NCBI GenBank assembly: GCA_024742735.1
Contig: JANSXV010000004.1
Coordinates: 310,001-374,000 of the forward strand
Length of the DNA: 64,000 nt
Source: Alphaproteobacteria bacterium
GTDB lineage: Bacteria > Pseudomonadota > Alphaproteobacteria > Caulobacterales > Maricaulaceae
Reading direction: 5' to 3'
Shown here: in pieces, positions 51,476 through 60,603 of the stretch
Layout of the letters: every line of letters starts with the position of its first letter
Numbering within the stretch: position 1 is the stretch's first letter
The notes under the pieces: model-generated
Databases searched by the model: none
What the model was told of the DNA's origin: nothing
What the model saw: only the letters and a program-made list of their open reading frames with translations
Program-made: the position numbers and the translations under genes

Positions 51476-54400
51476 TGAAAATCCCGGCTCGCCGGGATGA
51501 TCTCAGCGCCCGCCGTTGCGAGCGCCCGGTTTCGCTTCGGCTTTTCACGGGCATCGGCGCCGGGGCGGGCCACCTCGTCGGCGTGGGCGAGCGCGGTGTC
51601 GAAGACGCCCTCACGCAAGGCGGCGAGCGCTGAACTGCGATCGGCGACCTGATCGGCGACCAGGTGGATCACCTCGCCTTCGCGCTGAACCCGGCCGGTC
51701 ACCGCCATGAGCTTCGCGCCGATCACCGCCTTGCGGAAGCGCTGGAAGAGCTTGGGCCAGATGATCACGTTGGCCACGCCCGTCTCGTCCTCCAGGGTGG
51801 CGAAGATCACGCCCTTGGCCGAGCCGGGGCGCTGGCGCACCAGCACCAGCCCGGCGATCCCGATGCGTGAACCATTGCGGGCGGTCTTCAGATCCTCACA
51901 GGGCCGATAGCCCGCACGATGGAAGCGCCGCCGCAGGAAGCTCAAGGGATGGGCCTTCAGCGACAGGGCCAGGGAGGAATAATCCGCCGCCACCTCCTCG
52001 CTGAGACGCATGGACGGCAGGACGGAGCCGGACACATCCGCAGCGCCAGCGCGCTCCCCGCCGCCGGCTCCAAAGAGCGGCAGGTCGGGACCGGACAGCG
52101 CCAGCGCGCGCCAGCCGGCTTCGCGCCGGCGGGTCTGAAGCGAACCGAAGGCGTCGCCATTGGCAAGCCGATCCATCTCGGCGCGCGTCAGACCGGCCCG
52201 GCGCGCCAGATCCTCCAGGCTCTCAAACGCTCCTCCGGCTTCGCGCGCGGCCATGAGGCGAGCGGCCGTCACCTCCGACAGGCCCTTGATCTGGCGCAGG
52301 CCCAGACGCACCGCGAACCGCCCGCCGCCTTCCGGCGTGGGGCGCGGGCCGGCGGTCTGTGACAATCTCTCCAGCGTGCAGTCCCAGTCCGAATGATTGA
52401 TGTCCGGAGGCCGCACGATGACGCCATGCTCCTTCGCATCGCGCACCAGCTGGGCCGGGGCGTAGAAGCCCAGAGGCTGGGAGTTGAGCATGGCGGCCAG
52501 AAACACGTCCGGGTAATGCCGCTTGATCCAGCAGGACACATAGACGATCAGCGCAAAGCTCGCCGCGTGGCTTTCGGGAAAGCCGTACTCGCCGAAGCCT
52601 TCCAGCTGCTTGAAGCACCGCTCGGCGAAATCGCGCTCATAGCCCTTGGCGATCATGCCTGCGACCAGCTTTTCGCCCATCTCCTGGATCGTGCCCGACC
52701 GCCGGAAGGCCGCCATGGAGCGGCGCAGCCGGTCGGCCTCGGACGGTGTGAATCCGGCCGCCACGATGGCGATCTTCATGGCCTGCTCCTGGAACAGGGG
52801 CACGCCCAGCGTCTTGCCCAGCACCTGGCGCAGGGCGTCTGAAGGGAACTCCACGGCCTCCTTGCCCTCGCGGCGGCGCAGATAGGGGTGGACCATGTCG
52901 CCCTGGATGGGGCCGGGACGCACGATGGCGACCTCAATCACCAGATCATAGAAACAGCGCGGCTTCAGACGCGGCAGCATGCTCATCTGGGCCCGGCTCT
53001 CGATCTGGAAGACGCCCAGCGTGTCGGCCTTGCAGATCATGTCGTAGACGGCCGGATCCTCCGCCGGCACATCGGCGATGGGCAGGGGCCGCTTATAGGT
53101 CTCCCTGATCATCTCCAGCGCCTTCTGAACAGCGGTCAGCATGCCCAGGCCCAGCACGTCCACCTTCATCAGGCCCAGCGCCTCGATATCCTCCTTGTCC
53201 CATTCGATGGCCGTGCGTTCGGGCATGGCGGCCTTGCGGACCGGGACGATCTCATCCAGCCGGCCCAGCGTGATCACGAACCCGCCGGGATGCTGGGACA
53301 GGTGCCGGGGAAAGCCCTGCAGCGCCCGGGCCGCGCCGAGCGCCCGGCGCAGGGCCGGCGTGTCGGGATCCAGGCCCAGCTCATCGCGGATCACCTGATC
53401 GGTCAGCCCCTCCTTCCAGCCCCAGACGGCCTTTGACAGGGCCGCGATCACATCCCCGGACAGCCCAAAGGCCTTGCCCGCCTCGCGGATCGCGCCGCGC
53501 GGGCGGTAGCAATTGACCACCGCCGTCATGCCGGCGCGCCGGCGGCCATACTTCTCATAGACGTACTGGATCACCTCCTCGCGGCGCTCATGCTCGAAAT
53601 CCACATCGATATCGGGCGGCTCGCCGCGTTCAGCCGAGACGAATCGCTCGAACAGAAGATCCATGCGCGAGGGGTCGACCTCGGTGATGCCGATGGCGAA
53701 ACACACCGCCGAATTCGCCGCCGAGCCCCGGCCCTGGCACAGAATCCCCTGGGTGCGCGCATAGCGGACCAGGTCGTAGACCGTCAGGAAATAGCTGGCG
53801 TAATCGAGCTGCTCGATCAGCCCCAGCTCATACTCCAGCGCCTTTCGGGTTTTTTCCGGCGTCCCCTCCGGCCAGCGCCGCGCCTCGCCTTCTGCGGTGA
53901 GGCGGCGCAGCGTCTGCATAGGCGTTTCGCCCTGCCCGATCACCTCGTCAGGATATTCATAGACCAGCTGATCCAGGCTGAACGCCACCTCAGCGGCGAG
54001 GGCGGCCGTGCGCTCCACCGCCGCCTCATAGCCAGCAAACAGACGCACCATCTCGGCAGGGGGTTTCAGATGCCGCTCGGCGTTGGCCTGCAGGAGCCGG
54101 CCCGCCTCGTCGATGCGCACATGCTCGCGGATGCAGGTCACCACGTCCTGCAACAACCGCCGCTCCGCGCTGTGATAGAGCGCGTCGGTGGTGGCGACCG
54201 TCTCGATCCCCTGCCAGGCGGCGAAGCGCGACAGATCCATGAGCCGGGCCCCGTCGCGCCCGTCAAAGCGCCGGGTCAGCGCCAGATGGACCGGGCTTCG
54301 CGCCTGTTCGATGAAACCGGCGGCCGCCTCGCGCCAGGCGTCATCGATATCCGGCGGCGGCGCCAGGATCAGAATCTGATCTTCGCCCAGGGCCTCGCCC

Positions 54401-54735
54401 ATGGTCTGCAAGCGAACGTCGGGTTCGCCCGGCTCGCCGGAAAACTGGGCGTCGGTCAGGAACCGCGTCAGGCGGGCATAGGCCTCCCGGGTCTTCGGCA
54501 GGCAGACGACCTCCACACCCTCGACCGTCACCAGCCGCGATCCGATCAACACTTTCACGCCATGGTCCCGGCCCGCCAGGTGAGCCCGCACCACCCCGGC
54601 CAGCGTGTTGCGATCGGCGATGGCGATGGCGGAAAGGCCCAGCGCCGCGGCGGTCTCCACCATCTCATGGGGATGACTGGCGCCGCGCAGGAAAGAGAAA
54701 TTCGACGCGGCGAGGAGTTCAGCAAAGGCGGTCAT
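51472..54735 (-). CDS. dnaE2: Error-prone DNA polymerase DnaE2
   Basis: A 1087-residue C-family polymerase for damage-induced mutagenic synthesis, acting with ImuA and ImuB. The PHP domain lies at the N-terminus (SNFSFLRGASHPHEM, AIADRNTLAG), the palm carries the catalytic Asp pair in PDIDVDFEHERREEVIQYV, the beta-clamp loop is near FHRAGYRPC and an OB domain ends the protein (GLVLVRQRPGSAKGVIFATL). Third gene of imuA-imuB-dnaE2; 173 bases of repeat separate it from imuB. Confidence 0.97.
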   Translation of the reverse strand: MTAFAELLAASNFSFLRGASHPHEMVETAAALGLSAIAIADRNTLAGVVRAHLAGRDHGVKVLIGSRLVTVEGVEVVCLPKTREAYARLTRFLTDAQFSGEPGEPDVRLQTMGEALGEDQILILAPPPDIDDAWREAAAGFIEQARSPVHLALTRRFDGRDGARLMDLSRFAAWQGIETVATTDALYHSAERRLLQDVVTCIREHVRIDEAGRLLQANAERHLKPPAEMVRLFAGYEAAVERTAALAAEVAFSLDQLVYEYPDEVIGQGETPMQTLRRLTAEGEARRWPEGTPEKTRKALEYELGLIEQLDYASYFLTVYDLVRYARTQGILCQGRGSAANSAVCFAIGITEVDPSRMDLLFERFVSAERGEPPDIDVDFEHERREEVIQYVYEKYGRRRAGMTAVVNCYRPRGAIREAGKAFGLSGDVIAALSKAVWGWKEGLTDQVIRDELGLDPDTPALRRALGAARALQGFPRHLSQHPGGFVITLGRLDEIVPVRKAAMPERTAIEWDKEDIEALGLMKVDVLGLGMLTAVQKALEMIRETYKRPLPIADVPAEDPAVYDMICKADTLGVFQIESRAQMSMLPRLKPRCFYDLVIEVAIVRPGPIQGDMVHPYLRRREGKEAVEFPSDALRQVLGKTLGVPLFQEQAMKIAIVAAGFTPSEADRLRRSMAAFRRSGTIQEMGEKLVAGMIAKGYERDFAERCFKQLEGFGEYGFPESHAASFALIVYVSCWIKRHYPDVFLAAMLNSQPLGFYAPAQLVRDAKEHGVIVRPPDINHSDWDCTLERLSQTAGPRPTPEGGGRFAVRLGLRQIKGLSEVTAARLMAAREAGGAFESLEDLARRAGLTRAEMDRLANGDAFGSLQTRRREAGWRALALSGPDLPLFGAGGGERAGAADVSGSVLPSMRLSEEVAADYSSLALSLKAHPLSFLRRRFHRAGYRPCEDLKTARNGSRIGIAGLVLVRQRPGSAKGVIFATLEDETGVANVIIWPKLFQRFRKAVIGAKLMAVTGRVQREGEVIHLVADQVADRSSALAALREGVFDTALAHADEVARPGADAREKPKRNRALATAGAEIIPASRDFH

Positions 54736-54740
54736 GGCGC

Positions 54741-54896
54741 TTCACCCCCCACCCCGGCCCTCCCCCAAGGGGGAGGGGGAAGATGCGTCATCGCTGCGTC
54801 CTAGACGGAAGCACTCCCAACGCTCCTCAACCCGGCTCTGGCCGCACCACAGCGCTCCCTCCCCTTGAGGGGAGGGCCGGGGTGGGGTGGGGGGCG
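54741..54896. repeat. Inverted pair of C-rich palindromic repeats between imuB and dnaE2
   Basis: The left unit at 54741-54780 (ACCCCGGCCCTCCCCC with a CCCTCCCCC/GGGGGAGGG hairpin) and the right unit at 54855-54896 (GGGGAGGGCCGGGGT) are inverted copies of each other, giving a long stem-loop of about 155 bases. Similar CCCTCCCC-AAGG-GGGAGGG elements are dispersed in many alphaproteobacterial genomes. It sits inside the operon and could affect dnaE2 expression. Confidence 0.8.
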
Positions 54897-54908
54897 CGAA
54901 CCTCTCCA

Positions 54909-56444
54909 TCACCCTGCCCCATGGACGAACCAGGCCGGCGCATTCGTCTCGCGCCCGTACAAGCCTTCGCGGTAGAGCCAGAAGCGCCGCCCCTCGCGGG
55001 TCTCCACCCGGAAATAATCCCGGCTGAAACCCGGTCCCGTCCCCACAGGCGCGCGCCACCAGTCCGGGGCGATGCGTTCAGGACCTTCAGCCCGCGTCAC
55101 GTCGTGGCGCACGCGCCGCCAGGTGAAGCGCCGGGGCGGACCGTCGGGAATTTCCGCCACGGCCTCGGCCGGCTCAGGCCGGTCCAGGATCAGAAGCGGG
55201 CGGCGTTCCGGGCGCACAGGCCAGGCCTTGAGCAACGGCGCGCGCGAACGCCACCGGCCTGCGGCTTCGGGCTGATGGCTGTCGCCCGGCGCCGCCCGGC
55301 GCACTGCGCCGGCGCCCAGACGCGCATCGACCCGGTCAGCCAGACGCACGGCCTCCCCATCGAGCGCGCCGCTCCCGCCAGACAGATCGGTCTGAGCTTC
55401 CTGAAGACGGCGGGCGAGCGCGGCGCCGGCCTCCACCAGATCGACGCCGAATCCCACATCGATCGTCGCCCGCGCCAGGCGCTCTTTCGTGAGCCGCGCC
55501 AGATGAGCCGCATCGCGCGTGGGCGCCCCGGCGCCGACCACCAGATCGCGGGCGCGACCATCGACCCGGTAGAGCGTCAGGCGCAGGCGGGTCAGGCCCA
55601 GGCCTTCGGCTTTGAGCGCCTCGCACAGCTTTTCCACGGCCCGGCCGCAGGCGGCCTCGATGGCGTCCAGTGTCTGGAGCGGTTCTGGAAAGCGCACCCG
55701 GGCGCGCAGGTCCGCCTGAGGCTTGAGCGGGGTCAGGCTTTCGCGCTCGGCCCCGCTGGCCTGATCCAGGCGGCGCACCAGCTCCAGTCCGAAACGTCTG
55801 GCCAGCGAGGCGCGCGGCAGGGCCAGCAGATCCCGAGCGGTCTTCAGCCCGAACCGGCGCAGCTTTCCCGCCGTCTCCCCGATCCTCAGCGCCTCCACCG
55901 GCAGGGCGTCGAGCGCGGGCCGGGCCGCATCGGTGCGCACCCAGCCTTCAGCCCGGCGCGGCGCAGCGAAGCGCGCCAGACCCCAGGCGAGCCCGATCGT
56001 GGGCGCGGCGGCGGCATGGGCTTCAAGGCCCAGGCCCCGCGCCTCGGTCACAAGCTGATCGAGCAGCGCCGCCTCCCCGCCGAACAGGTGGGCGCAGCCG
56101 GTGATGTCCAGCAACACCCCGTCGAGCCCGGGCTGACCGGGATCATCGGCGGTCCAGGGCGAGAACCGGCCGCACCAGCGCGCGAAGCGAACCAGCGCGG
56201 CCCGGTCGCCGTCCGGATCGGCGGCGCGCGCGGCCAGCTTCGGCGCCAGGGCGCGCGCATCGGCGACGCCCATCCCCGGCGTAAGACCCGCATCTTCAGC
56301 GTTGGCCGACAGGGCGTGAAGCCGTTCGCCGCCCGCCCCGGACAGGGTCAGGACGAAAGGCTGATCAAGGCTGTCAGCCGGCCGCGGCCGCAGCCGGTCG
56401 ACCGGCCAGCGCGGCAGGCTCAAGGCTGCATAGCGCATCATCAT
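54909..56444 (-). CDS. imuB: ImuB, inactive Y-family polymerase homologue
   Basis: A 511-residue Y-family-like protein that links DnaE2 to the beta clamp. The N-terminal LSLPRWPVDRLRPRP replaces the catalytic FVDxD of active enzymes and the second acidic site is reduced to LLDITGCAHLFGGEAALL, so no polymerase activity is expected. Helix-hairpin-helix (GLKTARDLLALPRASL) and the little finger follow. Start at 56444 (triple Met); it overlaps the imuA end by 71 bases. Middle gene of the cassette. Confidence 0.94.
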   Translation of the reverse strand: MMMRYAALSLPRWPVDRLRPRPADSLDQPFVLTLSGAGGERLHALSANAEDAGLTPGMGVADARALAPKLAARAADPDGDRAALVRFARWCGRFSPWTADDPGQPGLDGVLLDITGCAHLFGGEAALLDQLVTEARGLGLEAHAAAAPTIGLAWGLARFAAPRRAEGWVRTDAARPALDALPVEALRIGETAGKLRRFGLKTARDLLALPRASLARRFGLELVRRLDQASGAERESLTPLKPQADLRARVRFPEPLQTLDAIEAACGRAVEKLCEALKAEGLGLTRLRLTLYRVDGRARDLVVGAGAPTRDAAHLARLTKERLARATIDVGFGVDLVEAGAALARRLQEAQTDLSGGSGALDGEAVRLADRVDARLGAGAVRRAAPGDSHQPEAAGRWRSRAPLLKAWPVRPERRPLLILDRPEPAEAVAEIPDGPPRRFTWRRVRHDVTRAEGPERIAPDWWRAPVGTGPGFSRDYFRVETREGRRFWLYREGLYGRETNAPAWFVHGAG

Positions 56445-57219
56445 CCCACTCCAGCTCCACCACGTCCGGCGCTCCGCCCCGGCGGCGTTCCAGCACCGCT
56501 CTGATTTTCTGTGTTCCAAGGCCCGGCAAACCGCCCGCCCCGCGCCAGGGCGCGGCCCGGCCCGGCGCCGGGCCGACCGCCCACCGCGTCAGCGCCGCGC
56601 TGGTCCCGTCCGCGTCATGGGCGCGCAAAACCAGGATCTGGCCGCCGGCTTCGCGCGCGGCCCGGTGCAGGCGGCGCGAGGCGGTCAGGTCGTAAGCCGG
56701 CGCGCATCCCGCCTCGCCGAACACCAGGGCGCCGGCCTTCAGCGCCTCCTCCATGGCCCACAGGGCGTCCGGCCCCGGACGGGCGTCGATGCGCATCATG
56801 CGCGCGGGATCAATCCCGGCCTGCGCAAGACCGTCCGGACAGGGCGCCCCGAAATCGAGCCGCGCCTCGCCGCGGGCGCGCACCCAGACGATCGCCCGGT
56901 CATCGGACCATCCCGCCATCCAGCGCGCCGCAAACCCATAGGCCGCCGGCGCGTCGAGATAAGCTTGCGGGCGCAGATCATGGAGCCCCGCCTCAGCCCG
57001 GAATTGGGCCAGCGCATCCCCGGCGTCATTGGCGGGCGCATCCTGAGGTCTGGGCGCTTCAAGACGCGGCGCAGCAGGGCGCAGGGCTCCGGCGCCATCG
57101 CTTTCCAGCGCGGCGATTTCAGCGCGCAGGGCCTCAAGCGATGAGCGCCGGTCCGCCCCTTTAGAGGCGGAAACAGCACGCACCGACCTGGTCGCGCGGC
57201 GGGACGCGGCGCGTTGCAT
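56374..57219 (-). CDS. imuA: ImuA, RecA-like SOS mutagenesis factor
   Basis: A 281-residue ImuA/SulA-RecA-like protein: the degenerate RecA fold shows as AARWMAGWSDDRAIVWV, AMEEALKAGALVFGEA and QILVLRAHD; the C-terminus is the ELEW-type segment (DVVELEWDDDALCSL). Works with ImuB and DnaE2 in induced mutagenesis. Start at 57219 (GGGAG eight bases upstream); the frame is open to 57273, but the LexA box is only 14 bases beyond that. First gene of the SOS cassette. Confidence 0.92.
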   Translation of the reverse strand: MQRAASRRATRSVRAVSASKGADRRSSLEALRAEIAALESDGAGALRPAAPRLEAPRPQDAPANDAGDALAQFRAEAGLHDLRPQAYLDAPAAYGFAARWMAGWSDDRAIVWVRARGEARLDFGAPCPDGLAQAGIDPARMMRIDARPGPDALWAMEEALKAGALVFGEAGCAPAYDLTASRRLHRAAREAGGQILVLRAHDADGTSAALTRWAVGPAPGRAAPWRGAGGLPGLGTQKIRAVLERRRGGAPDVVELEWDDDALCSLEPAALAGRPAAAAAG

Positions 57220-57286
57220 GAAAGCTCTCCCGTAAAGCGGTTCGATCTTCAGACGCCGCTGCGTTTCCAGCACCGGGCTGACGTAT

Positions 57287-57301
57287 GTTCTATTTTTGTT
57301 C
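57287..57301 (-). promoter_or_regulatory. LexA box (GTTC-N7-GTTC) of the imuA-imuB-dnaE2 operon
   Basis: GTTC TATTTTT GTTC is an exact match to the alphaproteobacterial SOS box, a direct repeat of GTTC at 11-base spacing. It lies 68 bases before the chosen imuA start, in the promoter region. A divergent prepilin peptidase gene starts at 57391. Confidence 0.93.
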
Positions 57302-57390
57302 TAGCGCCTGAAAGAGTCAAGCGGCCTGATTTCACGACAGGCGCCGCAGCCGCTGGCCTCACCCGCCTCGCCGCGCGATAGTCCGACCCC

Positions 57391-57876
57391 ATGACCGGCC
57401 TCGACTACGCCCTGACCGCAGTTCTGATCGCAGCTCTCGCCGTGCTGACGGTGATCGATGCGCGCACCTATCGCCTGCCCGACCTGATCACGCTGCCCCT
57501 GATCGCCGCCGGCGTGGGGGCGAGCTGGCTGATCGGATCGCCGGTCTGGCTCAGCGCTCTGGGCGCCGCCATAGGGTACGGCGCGCTGGTCGGGGTGGAG
57601 AAGGCCTATGAACGCGCACGGGGACGGCAGGGGCTGGGCCGGGGCGATGCGAAACTCTTCGCCGCAGGCGGCGCCTGGTGCGGGGCGCTGGCCCTGCCCT
57701 TCATCCTTCTGGCCGCCAGCGTGTCGGCGCTGATCTATGTGGGCGTCGTGCGCGTCGTTTCAGGAAAACCGGTCAGCGCCGATCACATGATCGCCTTCGG
57801 CCCGTTCCTGGCCTTCGGGATCGCCCTGATCTTCATTCTGGAGCGCCTCGGCCTCGCGGCCCCGCTGGGGCTCTAG
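57391..57876 (+). CDS. Prepilin peptidase, A24 family (CpaA/TadV type)
   Basis: A 161-residue integral membrane aspartic peptidase lacking the N-terminal methylase domain, as in Flp/Tad pilus prepilin peptidases. The catalytic Asp pair is in VIDARTYRLPD (residues about 23-32) and GRGDAKLF (about 82). Five to six membrane helices. No pilin or tad gene is nearby in the window. It converges with the PagL-like gene, overlapping by 4 bases. Confidence 0.85.
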   Translation: MTGLDYALTAVLIAALAVLTVIDARTYRLPDLITLPLIAAGVGASWLIGSPVWLSALGAAIGYGALVGVEKAYERARGRQGLGRGDAKLFAAGGAWCGALALPFILLAASVSALIYVGVVRVVSGKPVSADHMIAFGPFLAFGIALIFILERLGLAAPLGL

Positions 57877-58451
57877 TCCCAGGCGAAGCGGTAGCCCACG
57901 CGCACGCCGACCTCGTCGAGAGCCTGGTTGCGGCCCGAGGCCAGGATCTGGCCATGGGAGAAGTGCTCGTAATACACGCCCACCGCCCAGCGCTCGGTCA
58001 GCGCATAGTCGGCGCCCAGGCGGGAATGGAACAGCCATTTCGAGCCGAGCAGAGCCCGCGTGGCGGCGGTCTCGATGCGGTAGGGGTCATTGGGAGGCAG
58101 GTCGACCACGTCGATGACGCCGTCATTGTAGGAGATGCCGAACGCGCCCTCGACCGAGAACGGCCCATCGCCCGGCGCCCAGGTCCAGTTCAGCCCGGCC
58201 GCGCCCAGATTGGTGTAGCCCTGGGTGTTGAACGAGCCATAGAGATAGGGCCGGGGCGAGCCGATGATCGACAGAAAGTCGGGGCTGGCGAACAGGGCCT
58301 CGACCGCGATCTGCGGGCCGGCCTCGGCGTGGTCGACCACGTCGTGGGCGACGACGCCCAGGCGGACCTCCTCGATCAGCTGGGCCGAAGCCGGCGCGGC
58401 GAAGAGAGCTGCCGGCGCTGCGGCGGCGAGCAGAAAACGAAGCATGGACAT
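57873..58451 (-). CDS. PagL-like lipid A 3-O-deacylase / acyloxyacyl hydrolase
   Basis: A 192-residue outer-membrane barrel enzyme with signal peptide (MLRFLLAAAAPAALFAAPASA). The catalytic His-Ser pair is YYEHFSHGQI (HxSH-like, residues about 164-173); the acidic partner is in NQALDEVGV. It would trim a fatty acid from lipid A. Start 58451 has AAGGGG upstream; Met at 58445 is also possible. Its barrel strands end in the usual aromatic residue (RFAWD, with W just before the end). Confidence 0.8.
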   Translation of the reverse strand: MSMLRFLLAAAAPAALFAAPASAQLIEEVRLGVVAHDVVDHAEAGPQIAVEALFASPDFLSIIGSPRPYLYGSFNTQGYTNLGAAGLNWTWAPGDGPFSVEGAFGISYNDGVIDVVDLPPNDPYRIETAATRALLGSKWLFHSRLGADYALTERWAVGVYYEHFSHGQILASGRNQALDEVGVRVGYRFAWD

Positions 58452-58511
58452 GTCCCCTTGGTCCGGATTTACCGGCACCATACGCCGCGCCGCGCGCCGT
58501 GAGAAGCGCGC

Positions 58512-59993
58512 TTAACCCTGAAGCCGCTCCAGGATCGCCGCGACCAGGCCGTCACGCGGCACGGTGAATTGCTGGGGCCGCTCCTCCCACTCGGACCGGT
58601 CAGTCATCTTTTCAGCCAGCCGCTTGCCGAGCGCCAGATCCTTGACCGCGACGGTTCCCGCCTCGCGCTCCTCTGACCCGACGATGACCGCGAAGGCCGC
58701 TCCGCGCCGGTCAGCGTATTTGAGCTGCTTGCCCATATTGCCGCCGCCCACGAAGCTTTCCGCGCGCAGGCCCGCCGCACGCAGCTCCGCGGCGAGCCTG
58801 AAATAATCCGCCATGCGGTCCTTCTCGGCGGCCACGACCACCACCAGAGGGTCCGGCTCGGCCGCGTCCAGACGGCCCAGCGCCGACAGGGCGGCGGCGA
58901 AGCGCGACACCCCGAAGGAAAAGCCGGTCGCGGGCACGGCCTGGCCGGTGAATCGCGCGACCAGATCGTCATAGCGACCGCCCCCGCCGACCGAGCCGAA
59001 GCGCATGGGCGAGCCGTCCTCGTAGGTCGCGCTGGCGAGCAGCTCGGCCTCGAACACCGGGCCGGTGTAATAGCCAAGACCCCGCACGACGGTGGTGTCG
59101 AGGGTCCAGGAGGGGGATTTGCCCAGGGCGTCGAGCATGTCGACGATGGCTTCAAGGTCGCCGACGGCGGCCTTGCCGGATGATGTTTCACCCAACGTCG
59201 CGGTGAGCCGGTCCAGCGTGAATCGCGTGGGATCGGCTTGTTCCGCGGCCAGGCTCTGGATCTCTACGAAGCTGAGGACTTTCGCCGCCTGACCCGCATC
59301 CAGCCCGGCCCCTTCGGTGAAGTCGCCGCTTTCGTCCTTGCGGCCCGCGCCGAGCAATTGCTCGACGCCTTCAAGGCCCAGCCGGTCCAGCTTGTCGATG
59401 GCGCGCAGCACCCGAAGGCGCTTCTCCGCCGCCGCGTCGCCCAGCTGCTCCAGCACGCCGTCGAGCAAGCGGCGGTCATTGACCCGGATCAGGAAATCGC
59501 CCTCGGTCAGCCCCGCCGCGCCCATGACTTCTGCGGCGAGCGCAATCATCTCCGCGTCGGCGGCCGGACCACCGGCGCCGACGGAGTCCGCATCGCACTG
59601 GACGAACTGTCGGAAGCGTCCCGGCCCCGGCTTTTCATTGCGCCAGACCTCGCCGAACTGATAGCGGCGGAAGGGCTTGGCGAGGTTCTGGAAATTCTCA
59701 GCCGCGAAGCGGGCGAGCGGCGCGGTCAGATCATAGCGCAGCGCCATCCACTGCTCGTCATCGTCCTGCAGGGCGAAGACGCCCTCATTGGGACGCTCCT
59801 CGTCGGGCAGGAACTTGCCCAGCGCATCGGCGTATTCGAAGGCGGGAGTCTCCAGCGGTTCAAAGCCCCAGCGCTCATAGACGCCGCTGGCCGCGGCCAC
59901 GAGGGCGCGCTCGGCGCGCAGGACATCGGCCGCGCGATCTTCAAAGCCGCGCGGGCGGCGCGCCTTGGGCTTGAACGCCTTGGTCTTGGCCAT
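58512..59993 (-). CDS. hisS: Histidyl-tRNA synthetase
   Basis: Class II synthetase charging tRNA-His. The 493-residue product has motif 2 (RYQFGEVWRNEKPGPGRFRQFVQCDAD), motif 3 (ATGFSFGVSRFAAAL) and the His-specific region LVVVVAAEK..., GLRAESFVGGGNMGKQLKYADRRGAAF; the alphaproteobacterial N-terminal KPKARRPRGFEDR extension is present. Full length for the alphaproteobacterial type. Minus strand; the small secreted gene at 60121 diverges. Confidence 0.95.
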   Translation of the reverse strand: MAKTKAFKPKARRPRGFEDRAADVLRAERALVAAASGVYERWGFEPLETPAFEYADALGKFLPDEERPNEGVFALQDDDEQWMALRYDLTAPLARFAAENFQNLAKPFRRYQFGEVWRNEKPGPGRFRQFVQCDADSVGAGGPAADAEMIALAAEVMGAAGLTEGDFLIRVNDRRLLDGVLEQLGDAAAEKRLRVLRAIDKLDRLGLEGVEQLLGAGRKDESGDFTEGAGLDAGQAAKVLSFVEIQSLAAEQADPTRFTLDRLTATLGETSSGKAAVGDLEAIVDMLDALGKSPSWTLDTTVVRGLGYYTGPVFEAELLASATYEDGSPMRFGSVGGGGRYDDLVARFTGQAVPATGFSFGVSRFAAALSALGRLDAAEPDPLVVVVAAEKDRMADYFRLAAELRAAGLRAESFVGGGNMGKQLKYADRRGAAFAVIVGSEEREAGTVAVKDLALGKRLAEKMTDRSEWEERPQQFTVPRDGLVAAILERLQG

Positions 59994-60120
59994 GGGTCTC
60001 GAACCTGCCTGGATAAGGAAATCTGAAGGGGTGTCGCTTAGCCTTGCATGCCAGTTCGATCAAGCGGCGCGCGCCTTGCAGGGCTGTTCGCCCCGCGTGC
60101 CGCAAGGAGACAGGCCGGTC

Positions 60121-60603
60121 ATGATCTCACGTCTCATCGCGATCCTGGTGGTCGCCGCAGCCTTCAGCCCCGCCGCACGCGCCGACGACGCCCAGGATAT
60201 CGAACGCCTCGCCGCCGCCATCGCCCAGGAGGCCGCCGTGCGCGCCCATGCTCTGGCGCGCGCACCCGCCGCACCGGCTTTCGCACCGCCGGCCGGGGAT
60301 GCGCTGCTGGCCGACCTTAATGAATTCGCACTGCACGCGCTCGCCCTGTCCCGAGACATTGAAGAACGCGGCGGACCGCAGGACCTGCGCTGCATTTTCA
60401 GGGGCATGGGCCGCGACGTCGCCGCCCGGATCGAGGCGCTGGAGACCGCCCCGGACCGCGCCGCGCAGTCACGCGCCTATCGCGAGATCGAATACCTCGC
60501 CCGCCAGGCCCGGGACATCGCCGCAGACCCCGAGGCGCGCAGCGTGGACACGTCTTACCGGGTGTGCAGCGCCGACGCTCCCTCGCCGTCTGACGCAGAC
60601 TAG
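60121..60603 (+). CDS. Secreted hypothetical protein, 160 aa
   Basis: An N-terminal signal peptide (LIAILVVAAAFSPAARA) is followed by an all-helical, Ala-rich mature chain with two Cys (LRCIFRGMGRD, YRVCSADA). No family recognised. ATG 60121 is preferred: AAGGAG lies 11-16 bases upstream and the signal peptide starts here, whereas the longer frame adds 52 residues overlapping the hisS start. It converges with the redoxin gene, overlapping 4 bases. Confidence 0.75.
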   Translation: MISRLIAILVVAAAFSPAARADDAQDIERLAAAIAQEAAVRAHALARAPAAPAFAPPAGDALLADLNEFALHALALSRDIEERGGPQDLRCIFRGMGRDVAARIEALETAPDRAAQSRAYREIEYLARQARDIAADPEARSVDTSYRVCSADAPSPSDAD

